DNA of 64,000 bases. It comes from an uncultured Oscillospiraceae bacterium. GTDB taxonomy: Bacteria; Bacillota; Clostridia; Oscillospirales; Ruminococcaceae. The stretch covers positions 6,418 through 70,417 of the forward strand of contig CAKSEE010000008.1 of NCBI GenBank assembly GCA_934446455.1. Direction: 5' to 3'. The position numbers and the translations under genes were made by a program. Of this stretch, positions 14,902 to 24,426 are shown in pieces. Each line of letters opens with the position of its first letter. Position 1 is the first letter of the stretch. Below the pieces are notes generated by a model. The model searched no databases, was not told where the DNA came from, and saw only the letters and a program-made list of their open reading frames with translations.

Positions 14902-17295
14902 TCAGTCCTCGGGGGCTGTTTTTGTTATGCAAAGGCTGCTCACGCTTATCTGCTCGCCGCCGCTGTTTGTGAGCTTAAAGCGCACGCCCTCGGTCTTGTC
15001 CTTTACGGTGAATCTTATCACAAGCTCGTTGTCAGACGCCTTTACGGTCTGGAACGTCATAAGGTTCTCGCCCTTGTCCGAGGTGAGGTTCACCTTGCCG
15101 AAATTTACTCTGCTGCCCTCTACCGTAACGTAGTATATGCCCGCGCGGTGTACCGTAAAGTAGTTGGTGTATACCGCAGAGCCGCTCGGAAGCTGAGCCC
15201 TTACCGCATCCTCTGCGTCGTTCTGATAGTTCATGTCGGCTGCGGGGTCGTGGCCGGTCTTTATAACGTGCGTTGTGCAGGGCAGGTCTGCCGCGGTGTA
15301 GCGCACAACGCCGCTTTCGGTAACTCTCAGCCCCTTGTCGAGCGCCCGGCGCACCGCGTCCTCGCTTGCCGCGTAAACGCACACGTTGTTGTTGGGGCTG
15401 CCGATAAGGTAAACGCCGTCCGCCCAGAGATTCAGAATATCCTCGCGCGCGGCGATGGATATCTCGGGCTTCTCTTCAAGCGTCCTGAACTTGGAAATGC
15501 TCGATATTACCTCCACGTCAAGCGACGGGTAGATAAACTGCGCCTTGACATAGCGCTCGCGGGAGAGGTTCACCGCCGTTACGCTGTCGTATTCGCCGTC
15601 AAGCAGGGTGATCGCCTCCTGAACATAGCGCGCGCCCGCTGCGGAGTTCTTGCTCTGCGGCAGCGTGTACGTTACAAAGCCGAATACGTTTGAGTACAGC
15701 AGCAGCGCCGCAAGCGGCACGGAGAAGTATGCGTAAACGCGCTTGTCGTTCCCCCTGAACGCCTTTACAAGCACCCACACGAACAGCATTGTCATTGTTG
15801 TTACAATGAACTTGATAAACGTCACCTGCGTGTAAAGGTCCTTTATGTTCTCGTTATAGCGCAGGGGAGAAAGCCCCATTACCATCGCGCTTACAAAGCG
15901 GTCGCTCTGCAATGCCACAGGCACCACAAACAGCTCCGTCAGCAGATTGATTACGCCCGCCGTTGCAAGCGCCGCAAAACACTGCACCACGGAGAACCGC
16001 CGCTTGTATATCAGTATGAGCGCCGCAAAGAGCGCCAGCGGATAGAACACCTCGGTATAGCGCCCGTAAAGCACCGTGTCCATGCGCTCGCCGTACAGCG
16101 TTGACGTAGCCTTGAACGCCACGCTCACCGCGAATATAGCGCCCATGGCAAGGAAAACAAACCAGCACAGCACCGCCGTGCTGTCATCAACATACGGACC
16201 GCTCTTAGGCTTTACCGCGCCGTTTTCGTCGTATTCAACGGGCTTGTTCCTGCGCTTGTAGTAGAATATTATGCAGGCTATCACAGCCACGATACATATA
16301 GCTCCAAAGCCCCATGTGGAGGTGATGAAGTAGAACAGGTGTCCAAGCAGGGTATTGCCGAACTTCTCAAGCGACACGTTGTCGCTCAGTATCCCGCCAT
16401 CGCCGCTCGTTGAGAATATTCTCGTGAACATACGCTCTATGGTGTTGGTGGGGGGCTTGCCTTCGTTTACGCGCCACAGCACGCCCTGTATATACCGCTT
16501 CATGAACCTGTCGCCGATAAAGCCCGCGACAAGCGCCGCGTAAAAGCCCGTAAAGCAGAACACGCGCTTTTTCTTCATCGTGAAATACACGATAGGCACA
16601 AGCACCGCGCCCGCCGCAAGCAGCGCAAGCATTCTGCCGTGCGTTGCATAGGCAGCCACAAGCGTGAGCCCGCCCAGCACCGAAAGCACCTGCTTTTTAA
16701 CCTTGCTCTCACAGTCCGCCGCGCAGAACATCACCAGCATAAACACCCATGGAAGCAGGTTGCACATGGTTTCGTTCCATGTATACTTTGTAAGCAGCAT
16801 ATAGCACGGATACAGCCCGCATATCGCCGAAAACAGTATGGACGCGGGCTTGTTCACGTCAAACTTCCTGCGCAGCAGCCGGTAGGCTATGGTCGGCGCA
16901 AGGCTCATCAGTATGCCGTTTATTATCAGCATAAGCCGATAGCGCATATACGGGTCGTCGGTTATCCAGAACGTGGGGATATAGAACAGGCTCTGGAAAT
17001 ACCCGTAATAGCCGCCCGTGGATACCGTGGCGCGCCAGTCGTAGCCGTTGAAGTACGCCGCTACCGCAGTAACGCTGTACTCGTCGGGCGTGAGGTTGAA
17101 TATCGTGCTGCTGAGCGACATCAGCACGTGGATAAGGAGCGTTACGCAGTATATTATCAGCATAACAAAGCCGTCTGAATGCACAAAGCCCCTGCGCGTC
17201 CTTACCGCGCCCGCAGCGTTCTGTTCGGGCATTTCCCCTGCGCGGGACTCCTCGGGCAGGGGAGCGCTGTTTGCGCTTATTTCGCTTTCACTCAT
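14902..17295 (-). CDS. GT-C-fold membrane glycosyltransferase-like protein
   Basis: A 797-residue multi-pass membrane protein. After a 40-residue cytoplasmic tail, about eleven hydrophobic helices follow. An acidic motif (LTPDEYSV, D71-E72) sits in the first extracytoplasmic loop, as in GT39/GT83-type lipid-linked-sugar transferases. The last 250 residues are a soluble, probably extracytoplasmic beta-rich domain. The neighbouring paralogue has the matching motif IQPDEIGV followed by a GRDW/GYDW-type turn. The inferred role is transfer of a sugar from polyprenyl phosphate to a surface acceptor, supplied by the GT2 two genes upstream. GGAGG precedes the start. Confidence 0.7.
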   Translation of the reverse strand: MSESEISANSAPLPEESRAGEMPEQNAAGAVRTRRGFVHSDGFVMLIIYCVTLLIHVLMSLSSTIFNLTPDEYSVTAVAAYFNGYDWRATVSTGGYYGYFQSLFYIPTFWITDDPYMRYRLMLIINGILMSLAPTIAYRLLRRKFDVNKPASILFSAICGLYPCYMLLTKYTWNETMCNLLPWVFMLVMFCAADCESKVKKQVLSVLGGLTLVAAYATHGRMLALLAAGAVLVPIVYFTMKKKRVFCFTGFYAALVAGFIGDRFMKRYIQGVLWRVNEGKPPTNTIERMFTRIFSTSGDGGILSDNVSLEKFGNTLLGHLFYFITSTWGFGAICIVAVIACIIFYYKRRNKPVEYDENGAVKPKSGPYVDDSTAVLCWFVFLAMGAIFAVSVAFKATSTLYGERMDTVLYGRYTEVFYPLALFAALILIYKRRFSVVQCFAALATAGVINLLTELFVVPVALQSDRFVSAMVMGLSPLRYNENIKDLYTQVTFIKFIVTTMTMLFVWVLVKAFRGNDKRVYAYFSVPLAALLLYSNVFGFVTYTLPQSKNSAAGARYVQEAITLLDGEYDSVTAVNLSRERYVKAQFIYPSLDVEVISSISKFRTLEEKPEISIAAREDILNLWADGVYLIGSPNNNVCVYAASEDAVRRALDKGLRVTESGVVRYTAADLPCTTHVIKTGHDPAADMNYQNDAEDAVRAQLPSGSAVYTNYFTVHRAGIYYVTVEGSRVNFGKVNLTSDKGENLMTFQTVKASDNELVIRFTVKDKTEGVRFKLTNSGGEQISVSSLCITKTAPED

Positions 17296-17311
17296 ATTTT
17301 CCTCCGTTGCG

Positions 17312-19159
17312 CTATTCAGCGCTTATCTTGTATTTTATAAAGTCGCGCGCGCCCTCGCCCACGGCGTATACCGCGTAGTCGTCGGTTTCCCCAAGCTTGT
17401 CGCAATGCCGCGAAGGGAAGGGAACGGAGCGCGTTTTTTCTGTGATAAGTATGCAGTTTTCGGGAAGGTCCAGCCTGTCCTTTACGATAAGCACCCGCAC
17501 ATCGGGGTTCAGGAACTGAACGAGCGACGCCGTTCTTGACGGCACGAGATACGCCGCCACCACGGGCGACTGCGAATCGTTGTAGATAAGCTCGGATACC
17601 GCCTTTGCGGGCGCTGTAAGCGCTGCGTTCTCCTGCGCGCGCATGGGCAGGTATACCGCGCCCACAAACAGGTTTGTGTATATCGCCGCAGAGCATATCA
17701 TTACCGACAGGGCAAGGTTTATGTGCCGCTTTGTGCACGCGGAAAACACCGCGCACAGCGCGAACATGGAAAAAATGCACGAGGACATGATAACAAAGCT
17801 CATGCCCGTAAGCGGGGCGGTTATGTTCTCGCCCATGCGCCATGGCAGCAGCCCTATTATCGGGCTTTCGCGGTAGGTCTGCGCCGCCGCCACCGTGCGA
17901 TAGCCGCACAGCCCGAACAGCAGGCACGCAAGCCCGTACACTCCCGCCCCTGCGAGAATGTGCCGCAGCCGTATCCCGTAAATAAACATGAACGCCAGTA
18001 CGAGAAATATCGCAAGGGGTGCAGCGCTGTCGGTGTAGCGCCCGAATATCGTGAGGTCCTGTATCGCCTGTGCCTTTTCAGACTTAAACTTGTACAGCAC
18101 AGACCCCAGAAGCGTCCCGCCGACGGCAAACAGCGCATATAGCGCAAATATCGTGAGCCGCAGGTCGTAGCGGCGCTTTATCTTGGTGTAGCTGCGCGTG
18201 CCGTCCTCGCCGGTAACAGGGCGCCGCTTATACCATCTGTATACCTGAGAAGCTATTATGCAGGATGTTATTACAACTGCCATAGCGCCCGCGCCTGCCG
18301 TAGACGTCATAAACGTGTATATATGCCCGAACAGCGTGCCGAAAAAGCTGCCCTGACCCTCGACCTCGCCAAGCCTTGAAAGCTCGCTTTCAGCCGTGTT
18401 GAACTGCGCACCGCCGAGCCATACGCCCTGCTTTATCATCGCCGCGCACAGCCTCTCCGTACCGAACGTTGCAGCGCCCGTGATAACAAACGCCGGCATA
18501 TTCAGCGTTTTCTCGCGGAAAAAGACCTGCGCGCATATTACCGTAAGCAAAACCGCCGCCGTGAGCGTTAAGAGCCTTATATGCGCCGCATACCCCACGC
18601 CGCACAGAAAGCCCGCAAGCGCCGACCAGCTTATGCGCGAAAAGCGGCTCTTTCTGTCCCACGCCATGAATATGCACCACGCCAGCAGCCACGGAATAAC
18701 GCTGCACACAGCCTCGTTCCAGATGAACTTTGAGTGCGCCGTGTACGCCACGTAAAACCCGCAGCACACCGCTATCACGCATTTCTGCCGCACGCGCTCA
18801 ACGCCAAGCTTTGTTGCAAGGTGGTAGGCTATGGGCGGGATAAAGCTGATTATTACGCCGTTGAGCACCGTCATAGCCTTGTAAAGCGCATATGGATTCT
18901 TGAACAGTGCAAATAACGGCGTGTATACTATCGCCTGTATATACCCGTAGTAATAGCCTATGCCGCTCATCACACCCGACCAGTCGCGCCCCGAATAGAA
19001 CGCCGCAATGCTTGCCACGCCTATTTCGTCGGGCTGTATCGCGGGCAGCTCCTCGTTTACGGAAAGCAGCGCGTGTATCACCACGGACACGGCGTAGAGG
19101 ATAAACATTACGCCCCTGTCGCCGTAGGCGGAGTAAAAACGTGCAAGGTATTTTTTCAT
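17312..19159 (-). CDS. GT-C-fold membrane glycosyltransferase-like protein, paralogue
   Basis: A 615-residue membrane protein with the same N-terminal plan as its downstream neighbour: IQPDEIGVASIAAFYSGRDW with D44-E45 in loop 1, then YYYGYIQAIVYTPLF. This shows an old tandem duplication; sequence identity is low outside these blocks. It has a shorter C-terminal extracytoplasmic segment. The start at 19159 overlaps the GT2 stop as ATGA, so it is translationally coupled to the enzyme that would make its lipid-linked donor. The acceptor could be teichoic acid, a glycan or protein; sequence does not decide. Confidence 0.7.
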   Translation of the reverse strand: MKKYLARFYSAYGDRGVMFILYAVSVVIHALLSVNEELPAIQPDEIGVASIAAFYSGRDWSGVMSGIGYYYGYIQAIVYTPLFALFKNPYALYKAMTVLNGVIISFIPPIAYHLATKLGVERVRQKCVIAVCCGFYVAYTAHSKFIWNEAVCSVIPWLLAWCIFMAWDRKSRFSRISWSALAGFLCGVGYAAHIRLLTLTAAVLLTVICAQVFFREKTLNMPAFVITGAATFGTERLCAAMIKQGVWLGGAQFNTAESELSRLGEVEGQGSFFGTLFGHIYTFMTSTAGAGAMAVVITSCIIASQVYRWYKRRPVTGEDGTRSYTKIKRRYDLRLTIFALYALFAVGGTLLGSVLYKFKSEKAQAIQDLTIFGRYTDSAAPLAIFLVLAFMFIYGIRLRHILAGAGVYGLACLLFGLCGYRTVAAAQTYRESPIIGLLPWRMGENITAPLTGMSFVIMSSCIFSMFALCAVFSACTKRHINLALSVMICSAAIYTNLFVGAVYLPMRAQENAALTAPAKAVSELIYNDSQSPVVAAYLVPSRTASLVQFLNPDVRVLIVKDRLDLPENCILITEKTRSVPFPSRHCDKLGETDDYAVYAVGEGARDFIKYKISAE

Positions 19160-20160
19160 TCCCCGGTTATTTCCTCTTTCGTGTAGCTGCATGAGTTGTA
19201 GTTGCGGTAGTTTGCGTTAGTGTTGTTGTATTCAACGCGCTTAACATGGAACAGCGTTTCGTCTATCACCTTTCGGCAGCCCGAAACGGCGTCCGCAAGC
19301 AGGCCGAATATGCCTATCTGTATCCCCGTGAGCGCAAGCACCGCCATAAGCACAAGGCTCTGTATATGCCCGCCGCCGTCGCCGAGGCACAGGTAAACAA
19401 TGAACCGGATACCGAGCACAAGCGCCGCAATAACGAATACCGCCGCCATTATAAGGAACGTCTTAAGCGGCTTGCGCATAACGTAGTTGCGGATTATAGT
19501 AGCGGACGAGCGCTTGATGTAGCCCCACATGGACTTGAAAAGGCGGCTCTTGCGAAGCTCGGGGTTGGTGTTGATGTCCACGGACATTATCTTTGTGCGG
19601 TCCGCGCCCGCGGTTATTATCGTTTCAAGGGTGTAGGTGTAGTCCGACAGGACGTTCAGCCTCATTGCCGCCTCGCGCGTGTAGCTGCGAAAGCCGCTTG
19701 TGGTGTCTGCAACATCTGTGCCGCTCGCCTTTCTTACAACGCCGCTGCCAAGCTTCTGCAGCTTCTTCTTAAGCGGGGAGAAATGCTCTATGGTGTCCGT
19801 GCGGCGGTTGCCTATTACCATGGTCGCCTTGCCCTCGAGCAGTGGGCGCACCAGCTTTTCTATGTCCGCGCCCGCGTACTGGTTGTCCGCGTCCGTGTTT
19901 ACTATTATATCCGCGCCAAGCCTCAGGCACGCGTCTATTCCCGCCATAAAGCCCTTTGCAAGCCCTCGGTTGTGCGTAAAGCTTACGATATGGTGAACGC
20001 CGAGCTCCTTTGCTCGCTCTGCCGTAGCGTCCGTGCTGCCGTCGTTTATAACGAGGTACTCTATCTCGTCTATGCCGTCGATGTGGCGCGGCAGGTCGTG
20101 TATGGTAACGTCAAGCGTTGCCGCCTCGTTGTAGCATGGTATCTGAATTATCAGCTTCAT
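19156..20160 (-). CDS. GT2 polyprenyl-phosphate glycosyltransferase (DPM1/GtrB-like)
   Basis: 334 residues. The GT-A domain has IPCYNEAATL, INDGSTDAT and the DxD-type motif NTDADNQY (D90, D92), followed by ADTTSGFRSYTREA, typical of dolichyl/undecaprenyl-phosphate mannose or glucose synthases. Two C-terminal hydrophobic helices (about residues 233-258 and 266-292) anchor it in the membrane, as in GtrB. It would make a polyprenyl-P-monosaccharide for the GT-C proteins encoded directly downstream. It lies 21 bases after the RING-like gene in the same run. Confidence 0.88.
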   Translation of the reverse strand: MKLIIQIPCYNEAATLDVTIHDLPRHIDGIDEIEYLVINDGSTDATAERAKELGVHHIVSFTHNRGLAKGFMAGIDACLRLGADIIVNTDADNQYAGADIEKLVRPLLEGKATMVIGNRRTDTIEHFSPLKKKLQKLGSGVVRKASGTDVADTTSGFRSYTREAAMRLNVLSDYTYTLETIITAGADRTKIMSVDINTNPELRKSRLFKSMWGYIKRSSATIIRNYVMRKPLKTFLIMAAVFVIAALVLGIRFIVYLCLGDGGGHIQSLVLMAVLALTGIQIGIFGLLADAVSGCRKVIDETLFHVKRVEYNNTNANYRNYNSCSYTKEEITGE

Positions 20161-20181
20161 TTTTCCGTCCGTCCTTTTTTC

Positions 20182-21063
20182 TTAGTTCGCCATGAAAGAG
20201 GGGATAAACAGCGCGCACGCCGAGCATAGCGCAGTAAGCAGCGCACCCACGATCATTCGCAGCCATGAGGGCCTGCCCGCCTCGCCCAGGCGCTCGTAAT
20301 ATGCCTCGCCACGGTCGCCCTCCCAGCGCTCGCGCAGCTTTTTTATGCGCTTTACGCAGTGACGGTAGTATAGCCTGTCGCTGAACGCGCAAAGCGCCAT
20401 TGTCACCGCAAAGTTAAGCATGCTGCACACCGTGCATATCGCGGGGAGATGATACTGCGCCACCTGCGCCGCAGTAAACGCCCCGACATTCACGAGATAT
20501 ACGGGCAGCGAGAGCGCAAGCGTCGCCAGCATTACAATAACGCCCCAGAAATCCATTTTGCGGTAGAACTGAAACAGCGGTGCAAACAGCCCCGCGCATA
20601 TGTTCACAGAAAGCACCGCCTGCTTTCCGCCGCTTTTTCTGAACGCCAGAAACGCGCGCCCATAGTGCATTGCGGATTTTGACACATACGCGCAGAGCTC
20701 GCGCATACTTACACCGTCCGCGCCCTGCGTTTCGTCGGCGAAGCGCTTCATCATGCCCGCAAAATAGTCCTGCATATCCTCCCCGCCGAAGAACGTATCC
20801 TCCGTCTGCTGCGGCACGCCCTGCGGGTATTCGGCATGGTGCGGGTCGGGCTCCTCATGCGGTACGCTCGGCGCAGGCTCGTCGGGCAGCCTGCCATTCC
20901 ACACAAAGCCCTGCGCGTGCAGCCCCTCAAGCGCGCAGCGCCCCTTTTTCATATAGCACACCCTGTGGTGCGGGGTGCCGCATATCGGGCACACAACAAC
21001 GTCGGCGTCATCTGTAAACGGCGCCCTGCACACGGGGCATAGTTTGTTTGCAAACCTAGACAT
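20182..21063 (-). CDS. Prokaryotic RING-finger-like zinc membrane protein
   Basis: 293 residues. The N-terminal treble-clef/RING-like zinc motif is CPVCRAPF, VVCPICGTPHHRVCY (C9, C12, C25, C28, H32/C36), as in the bacterial RING family 1 group. It is followed by an acidic Pro-rich linker and about four hydrophobic helices (around residues 145-235 and near the C-terminus), with a basic cytosolic loop between. Function is unknown; ubiquitin-ligase activity is not implied in bacteria. The start at 21063 has AAAGGA upstream, whereas ATG 21078 does not. It is first in the run leading to GT2, two GT-C and TrkH. Confidence 0.8.
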   Translation of the reverse strand: MSRFANKLCPVCRAPFTDDADVVVCPICGTPHHRVCYMKKGRCALEGLHAQGFVWNGRLPDEPAPSVPHEEPDPHHAEYPQGVPQQTEDTFFGGEDMQDYFAGMMKRFADETQGADGVSMRELCAYVSKSAMHYGRAFLAFRKSGGKQAVLSVNICAGLFAPLFQFYRKMDFWGVIVMLATLALSLPVYLVNVGAFTAAQVAQYHLPAICTVCSMLNFAVTMALCAFSDRLYYRHCVKRIKKLRERWEGDRGEAYYERLGEAGRPSWLRMIVGALLTALCSACALFIPSFMAN

Positions 21064-21115
21064 TCTTTTTCCTTTCATTCAGCTGCGGTAAGTCCGCGCA
21101 TAAATATACAGCTTA

Positions 21116-21144
21116 ATTATAACATATTCTGTTCTTTTTTTCAA
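21116..21144 (-). promoter_or_regulatory. Promoter of the RING-GT-TrkH-TrmN6-RsmI run
   Basis: On the minus strand TTGAAA (21139-21144), 17-base spacer ending TGT, TATAAT (21116-21121). About 50 bases upstream of the start at 21063. Confidence 0.85.
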
Positions 21145-21242
21145 CACATAAAACCGCCGCTATTGTGAAAATATAAAGAAATCTTGCCGCGGAATGTTCT
21201 CTCCTATAAATACCGTGCAGAAGCGCAAAAAGTGGCAAAAAA

Positions 21243-21268
21243 TCCCCCTGCGCATTGCACAGGGGGAT
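21243..21268 (-). terminator. Terminator of the solute-binding protein gene
   Basis: On the minus strand TCCCCCTGTGC and GCGCAGGGGGA form a stem with loop AAT, followed by TTTTTTG. It begins 15 bases past the stop at 21283. Confidence 0.85.
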
Positions 21269-21282
21269 ATCCGCTTAAGAAA

Positions 21283-22791
21283 TCAAAGTTCTCTTAAAGC
21301 TTTGTTTATCTGGTCGATAGCGTCCTGAATAGCAGGGTTGTGCTGCTCTCTGAGCTGTACGTAGGATTCACCCGTCAGATAAGGCATATTGGTGAGCGAC
21401 TGAATCGGGTTCTGCGTGGAGCTGCCGTCGGATACGGTACCAAGACCGCCCTTGAAGTCTGCAAGGAGCTTTACGGGGCTGCTTCCGTCAAGCGCGGTAA
21501 GCTCATAGTAGAACTCAAGGTTCTTTCTGGTCCAACCGTAGTTCTCGATAGCCTGCTCAAAGCTTGCGGTGCGTACGTCGGGGTCGTTGGCAACGGTAGC
21601 GCAGCAGTCAATCCATGCCTTGATACCATCAACGTTCTCAGCGCCCTTTACATACATCTGTGCGTCCTGCTTAAGCGCGATGTAGTAGTCGTCAGCCATC
21701 GGGTCCTTCGGGAAGGGAACGAACGATACATCGTCGGGACCCCATGTGAACTTGCCGGAGGTAGCGTACTTTGCAAGGTTATCCTTCCATACCCAGTAAC
21801 CGCCGTCTGCGTAGAACAGAATGTTGCCGTTGAGCCATTCCTTGGTGTTTATATTCCAGCTGTTAACCTCGTGGCGCGGATAACGCAGATTCTCAGACTG
21901 GAGAACGCTGAGCATATTCTGCTGAACTCTCTCAAACTCGGGAGAATAGAGGTTGTTTACAAGCTGACCGTTCTCGTTGCTTACCATAGGCTTGCCCGTG
22001 GAGATAACAAAGTCGTTCTCGGGGTTGTAGCCGTCGATAGCATATCTGCCCTCAGCGGACGACTGCCACTTGCGTGCGATGTCAAGGAATGCGTCCCATG
22101 TCCACTCGCCCTTGTCGAACAGATCCTTGGGGTCGTCAGCGCCTATCTCGTCAATGAGCGCGGGGCGATAATACATAAGGTTGTTCGGAGATATCTCGTA
22201 GAATGCGCAGTAGTGCTTGCCGTTGAACGCGTACATCTCCATGAGATCTCTTGTAGCGTCCCACTTGGCAGAGTTAAGGTCAACGATATCGTCAATAGCG
22301 TTGTAGCGGTTCTGCGTTACGCCATAGGGGAAGTCAAGCGCCTCAAACGGGAACAGATCGGGAGAATCGCCCGAAGCTATCATAGAACCGAGCTTGGTGT
22401 AACGGTCTTCATACGAAGTGGAGAAGTTCTCAAAAATCTGTCCTGCGCACGAGGGGTCGTCGCCCGTTTCGGGAATGCCGTAAACCTCTTTGAAAAGCAT
22501 AGCGGCAGCAGACGTTTCATCGATGGTCCAGTTGTTCCATGCGAGCCACTTAAGACGCTTTGTAACCTTAAGGTCGGGGTTATCGAGCGCAGTAGGGTCC
22601 ATGTTGGTTACAGCGTCGTTTACACCCGCATTTTCAGCGTATGTGGTAGAAGCTATCGTTGTAGTAGTAGCGGGCGTAGCGTTTCCGGGCGCGCCCGAGT
22701 TGGAATTTACTCCCTCCTCCTCGCAGGCGGTCAGCGAAAGAACCGTTGCCGCAGCAAGCAGGGCGGAAGCAATTGCCTTGAATTTTTTCAT
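21283..22791 (-). CDS. ABC transporter substrate-binding lipoprotein (family 1)
   Basis: 502 residues from the ATG at 22791, chosen for GGAGGT 5 bases upstream. The lipobox LTAC places the lipidated cysteine at residue 23, followed by a Ser/Thr/Gly linker. The mature part has the two-lobed binding-protein pattern of carbohydrate-type extracellular solute-binding family 1 (KEWLNGNILFYADGGYWVW and WTWDAFLDIARKW blocks, many Trp/Tyr). The ligand is probably a sugar or oligosaccharide, by family. No permease or ATPase gene is adjacent; it is a single-gene unit with its own promoter and terminator. Confidence 0.9.
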   Translation of the reverse strand: MKKFKAIASALLAAATVLSLTACEEEGVNSNSGAPGNATPATTTTIASTTYAENAGVNDAVTNMDPTALDNPDLKVTKRLKWLAWNNWTIDETSAAAMLFKEVYGIPETGDDPSCAGQIFENFSTSYEDRYTKLGSMIASGDSPDLFPFEALDFPYGVTQNRYNAIDDIVDLNSAKWDATRDLMEMYAFNGKHYCAFYEISPNNLMYYRPALIDEIGADDPKDLFDKGEWTWDAFLDIARKWQSSAEGRYAIDGYNPENDFVISTGKPMVSNENGQLVNNLYSPEFERVQQNMLSVLQSENLRYPRHEVNSWNINTKEWLNGNILFYADGGYWVWKDNLAKYATSGKFTWGPDDVSFVPFPKDPMADDYYIALKQDAQMYVKGAENVDGIKAWIDCCATVANDPDVRTASFEQAIENYGWTRKNLEFYYELTALDGSSPVKLLADFKGGLGTVSDGSSTQNPIQSLTNMPYLTGESYVQLREQHNPAIQDAIDQINKALREL

Positions 22792-22845
22792 AGTCAACCT
22801 CCGTAGAAATATCAGCGGGCATACCCGCAGCATTTTTCACTATCT

Positions 22846-22874
22846 ATTATACCTTATCACCGTGCGCTTTTCAA
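22846..22874 (-). promoter_or_regulatory. Promoter of the solute-binding protein gene
   Basis: On the minus strand TTGAAA (22869-22874), 17-base spacer, TATAAT (22846-22851). The short leader contains GCGGGTATGCCCGC (22816-22829), a perfect small inverted repeat that could be an operator or mRNA hairpin. Confidence 0.8.
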
Positions 22875-23042
22875 TATCTAAAACAGATAATAATTTACTC
22901 TTTTCTTTGTGCAGATTTGCTTATTATTCACTTAATATTTACTTAAAAAGAGTTACAAAAGGCTTTCGCGCCCTATTTGTTACATCGTTACATTTTATGC
23001 TGCTTTCGCGCGCCTTTTGTGCATACCATTTAGCAAAAACAA

Positions 23043-23066
23043 CGCGCCCCTGAATACAAGGGCGCG
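23043..23066 (-). terminator. Terminator of the S10-spc-alpha cluster
   Basis: On the minus strand CGCGCCC (23060-23066) pairs with GGGCGCG (23043-23049) and is followed by TTGTTTTTG. It lies 27 bases beyond the rplQ stop. Confidence 0.85.
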
Positions 23067-23092
23067 CTATATCTTATTATGTGTCTTATATC

Positions 23093-23434
23093 TCAGACAA
23101 GCTCGATTATTGCCATTTCGGCAGCATCGCCGCGGCGCGGGCCTATCTTGTAGATTCTGGTGTAGCCGCCGTTCTTGTCAGCGTACTTCGGAGAAATCTC
23201 GTCGAATACCTTCTTTGCAACAGCTTCCTTGGTAACGTAGGAGTAAACCTGACGCTTGGTGTGAAGCGTGTTTGCCTTGCCGAGAGTAATCATCTTCTCC
23301 GCCTCAGCGCGAACTTCCTTTGCGCGAGTAACGGTGGTCTCTATCTTACCATTCTCAAGCAGGAAAGTGACCATACCTCTCAGCATTGCCTTTCTGTGGT
23401 CGCTGGTCCTGCCCAGTTTTCTTGTTCCTGGCAT
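23093..23434 (-). CDS. rplQ: Ribosomal protein L17
   Basis: 113 residues of the 50S subunit. The start [20 protein letters not shown] is diagnostic for bacterial L17, and the length matches the short Firmicutes form. It is the last gene of the cluster, 32 bases after rpoA and just before the terminator. Confidence 0.98.
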   Translation of the reverse strand: MPGTRKLGRTSDHRKAMLRGMVTFLLENGKIETTVTRAKEVRAEAEKMITLGKANTLHTKRQVYSYVTKEAVAKKVFDEISPKYADKNGGYTRIYKIGPRRGDAAEMAIIELV

Positions 23435-23466
23435 ATTTCCATTCTCCTTTCAACAGGGATTTGAAA

Positions 23467-24426
23467 TCAATTATTATCGTCGGACGGTGTGAGGTCACAG
23501 CCGAGCGACTGGAGCTTTGCCTTAACTTCGTCGAAGGACTTCTTGCCGAGGTTTCTTACCTTCATCATGTCCTCGGGTGACTTGTCCACGAGGTCCCCAA
23601 CGGTGTTTATGCCCGCGCGCTTTAAGCAGTTGAAGGAACGAACAGAAAGCTCAAGCTCCTCGATAGTCATCTCAAGCACCTTGTCCTTGCGGCTCTCCTC
23701 CTTGGTTTCGATAAGGTCGGAGGGGTTGGTGTCGTCGGACAGCTCTGCAAAGAGCTGAAGGCGCTCGATAAGTATCTTTGCCGCATAGGATACCGCTTCC
23801 TTGGCGGAAATGGTGCCGTCGGTCCAGATTTCAATGATGAGCTTTTCGTAGTCGGTTCTCTGTCCGACGCGGGTATTCTCTACCGTGTAGTTGCATTTCA
23901 GTACGGGGGTGTAAATGCTATCTATGGGTATCACGCCGATAATGGGCTGGAGCTGCTGCTTGTTCTGCTCCGCAGAAACGTAGCCTCTGCCTCTGTCGAG
24001 AGTGATGTCCATGTAGAGCTTTGCGCCCGCGCCGAGGGTTGCTATGTGCATTCCCGGGTCAAGTATCTCGACCTCGCTGTCGGTCTTGATATCGCCCGCA
24101 GTTACCTCACACTCGCCCTCTGCCTCGATGTATATGGTCTTGGGAGCTTCGCCGTACATTTTCGCTCTGAGACCCTTTATGTTGAGGATTATTTCAGTAA
24201 CGTCCTCTTTCACGCCGGGTATCGTGGAAAACTCATGCTGAACACCGTCAATCTTGACGGAAGTCGCTGCCACGCCCGGAAGCGAGGAGAGCAGAACCCT
24301 TCTCAGGCTGTTGCCCAAGGTGTTTCCATATCCGCTCTGGAGCGGCTCCAAAACGAACATTCCATAAGTTCCGTCAGACCTCAGCTTCGAGGTCTCAATA
24401 TTGAGCTTTTCAGTTTTTTCTAGCAT
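23467..24426 (-). CDS. rpoA: RNA polymerase alpha subunit
   Basis: 319 residues. The N-terminal dimerisation domain ([20 protein letters not shown]) is followed by the C-terminal helix-hairpin-helix domain that contacts UP elements and activators ([15 protein letters not shown] and [14 protein letters not shown]). The start [10 protein letters not shown] at 24426 is preferred to an ATG six codons upstream, because GGGAGGG lies 7 bases before it. It follows a 196-base structured spacer after rpsD. Confidence 0.98.
   Translation of the reverse strand: MLEKTEKLNIETSKLRSDGTYGMFVLEPLQSGYGNTLGNSLRRVLLSSLPGVAATSVKIDGVQHEFSTIPGVKEDVTEIILNIKGLRAKMYGEAPKTIYIEAEGECEVTAGDIKTDSEVEILDPGMHIATLGAGAKLYMDITLDRGRGYVSAEQNKQQLQPIIGVIPIDSIYTPVLKCNYTVENTRVGQRTDYEKLIIEIWTDGTISAKEAVSYAAKILIERLQLFAELSDDTNPSDLIETKEESRKDKVLEMTIEELELSVRSFNCLKRAGINTVGDLVDKSPEDMMKVRNLGKKSFDEVKAKLQSLGCDLTPSDDNN

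Noticed and set aside
21340..22806. 488-codon plus-strand frame opposite the solute-binding protein
   Set aside because: Shadow of a clear lipoprotein gene with signal peptide and family features; no start signals of its own.
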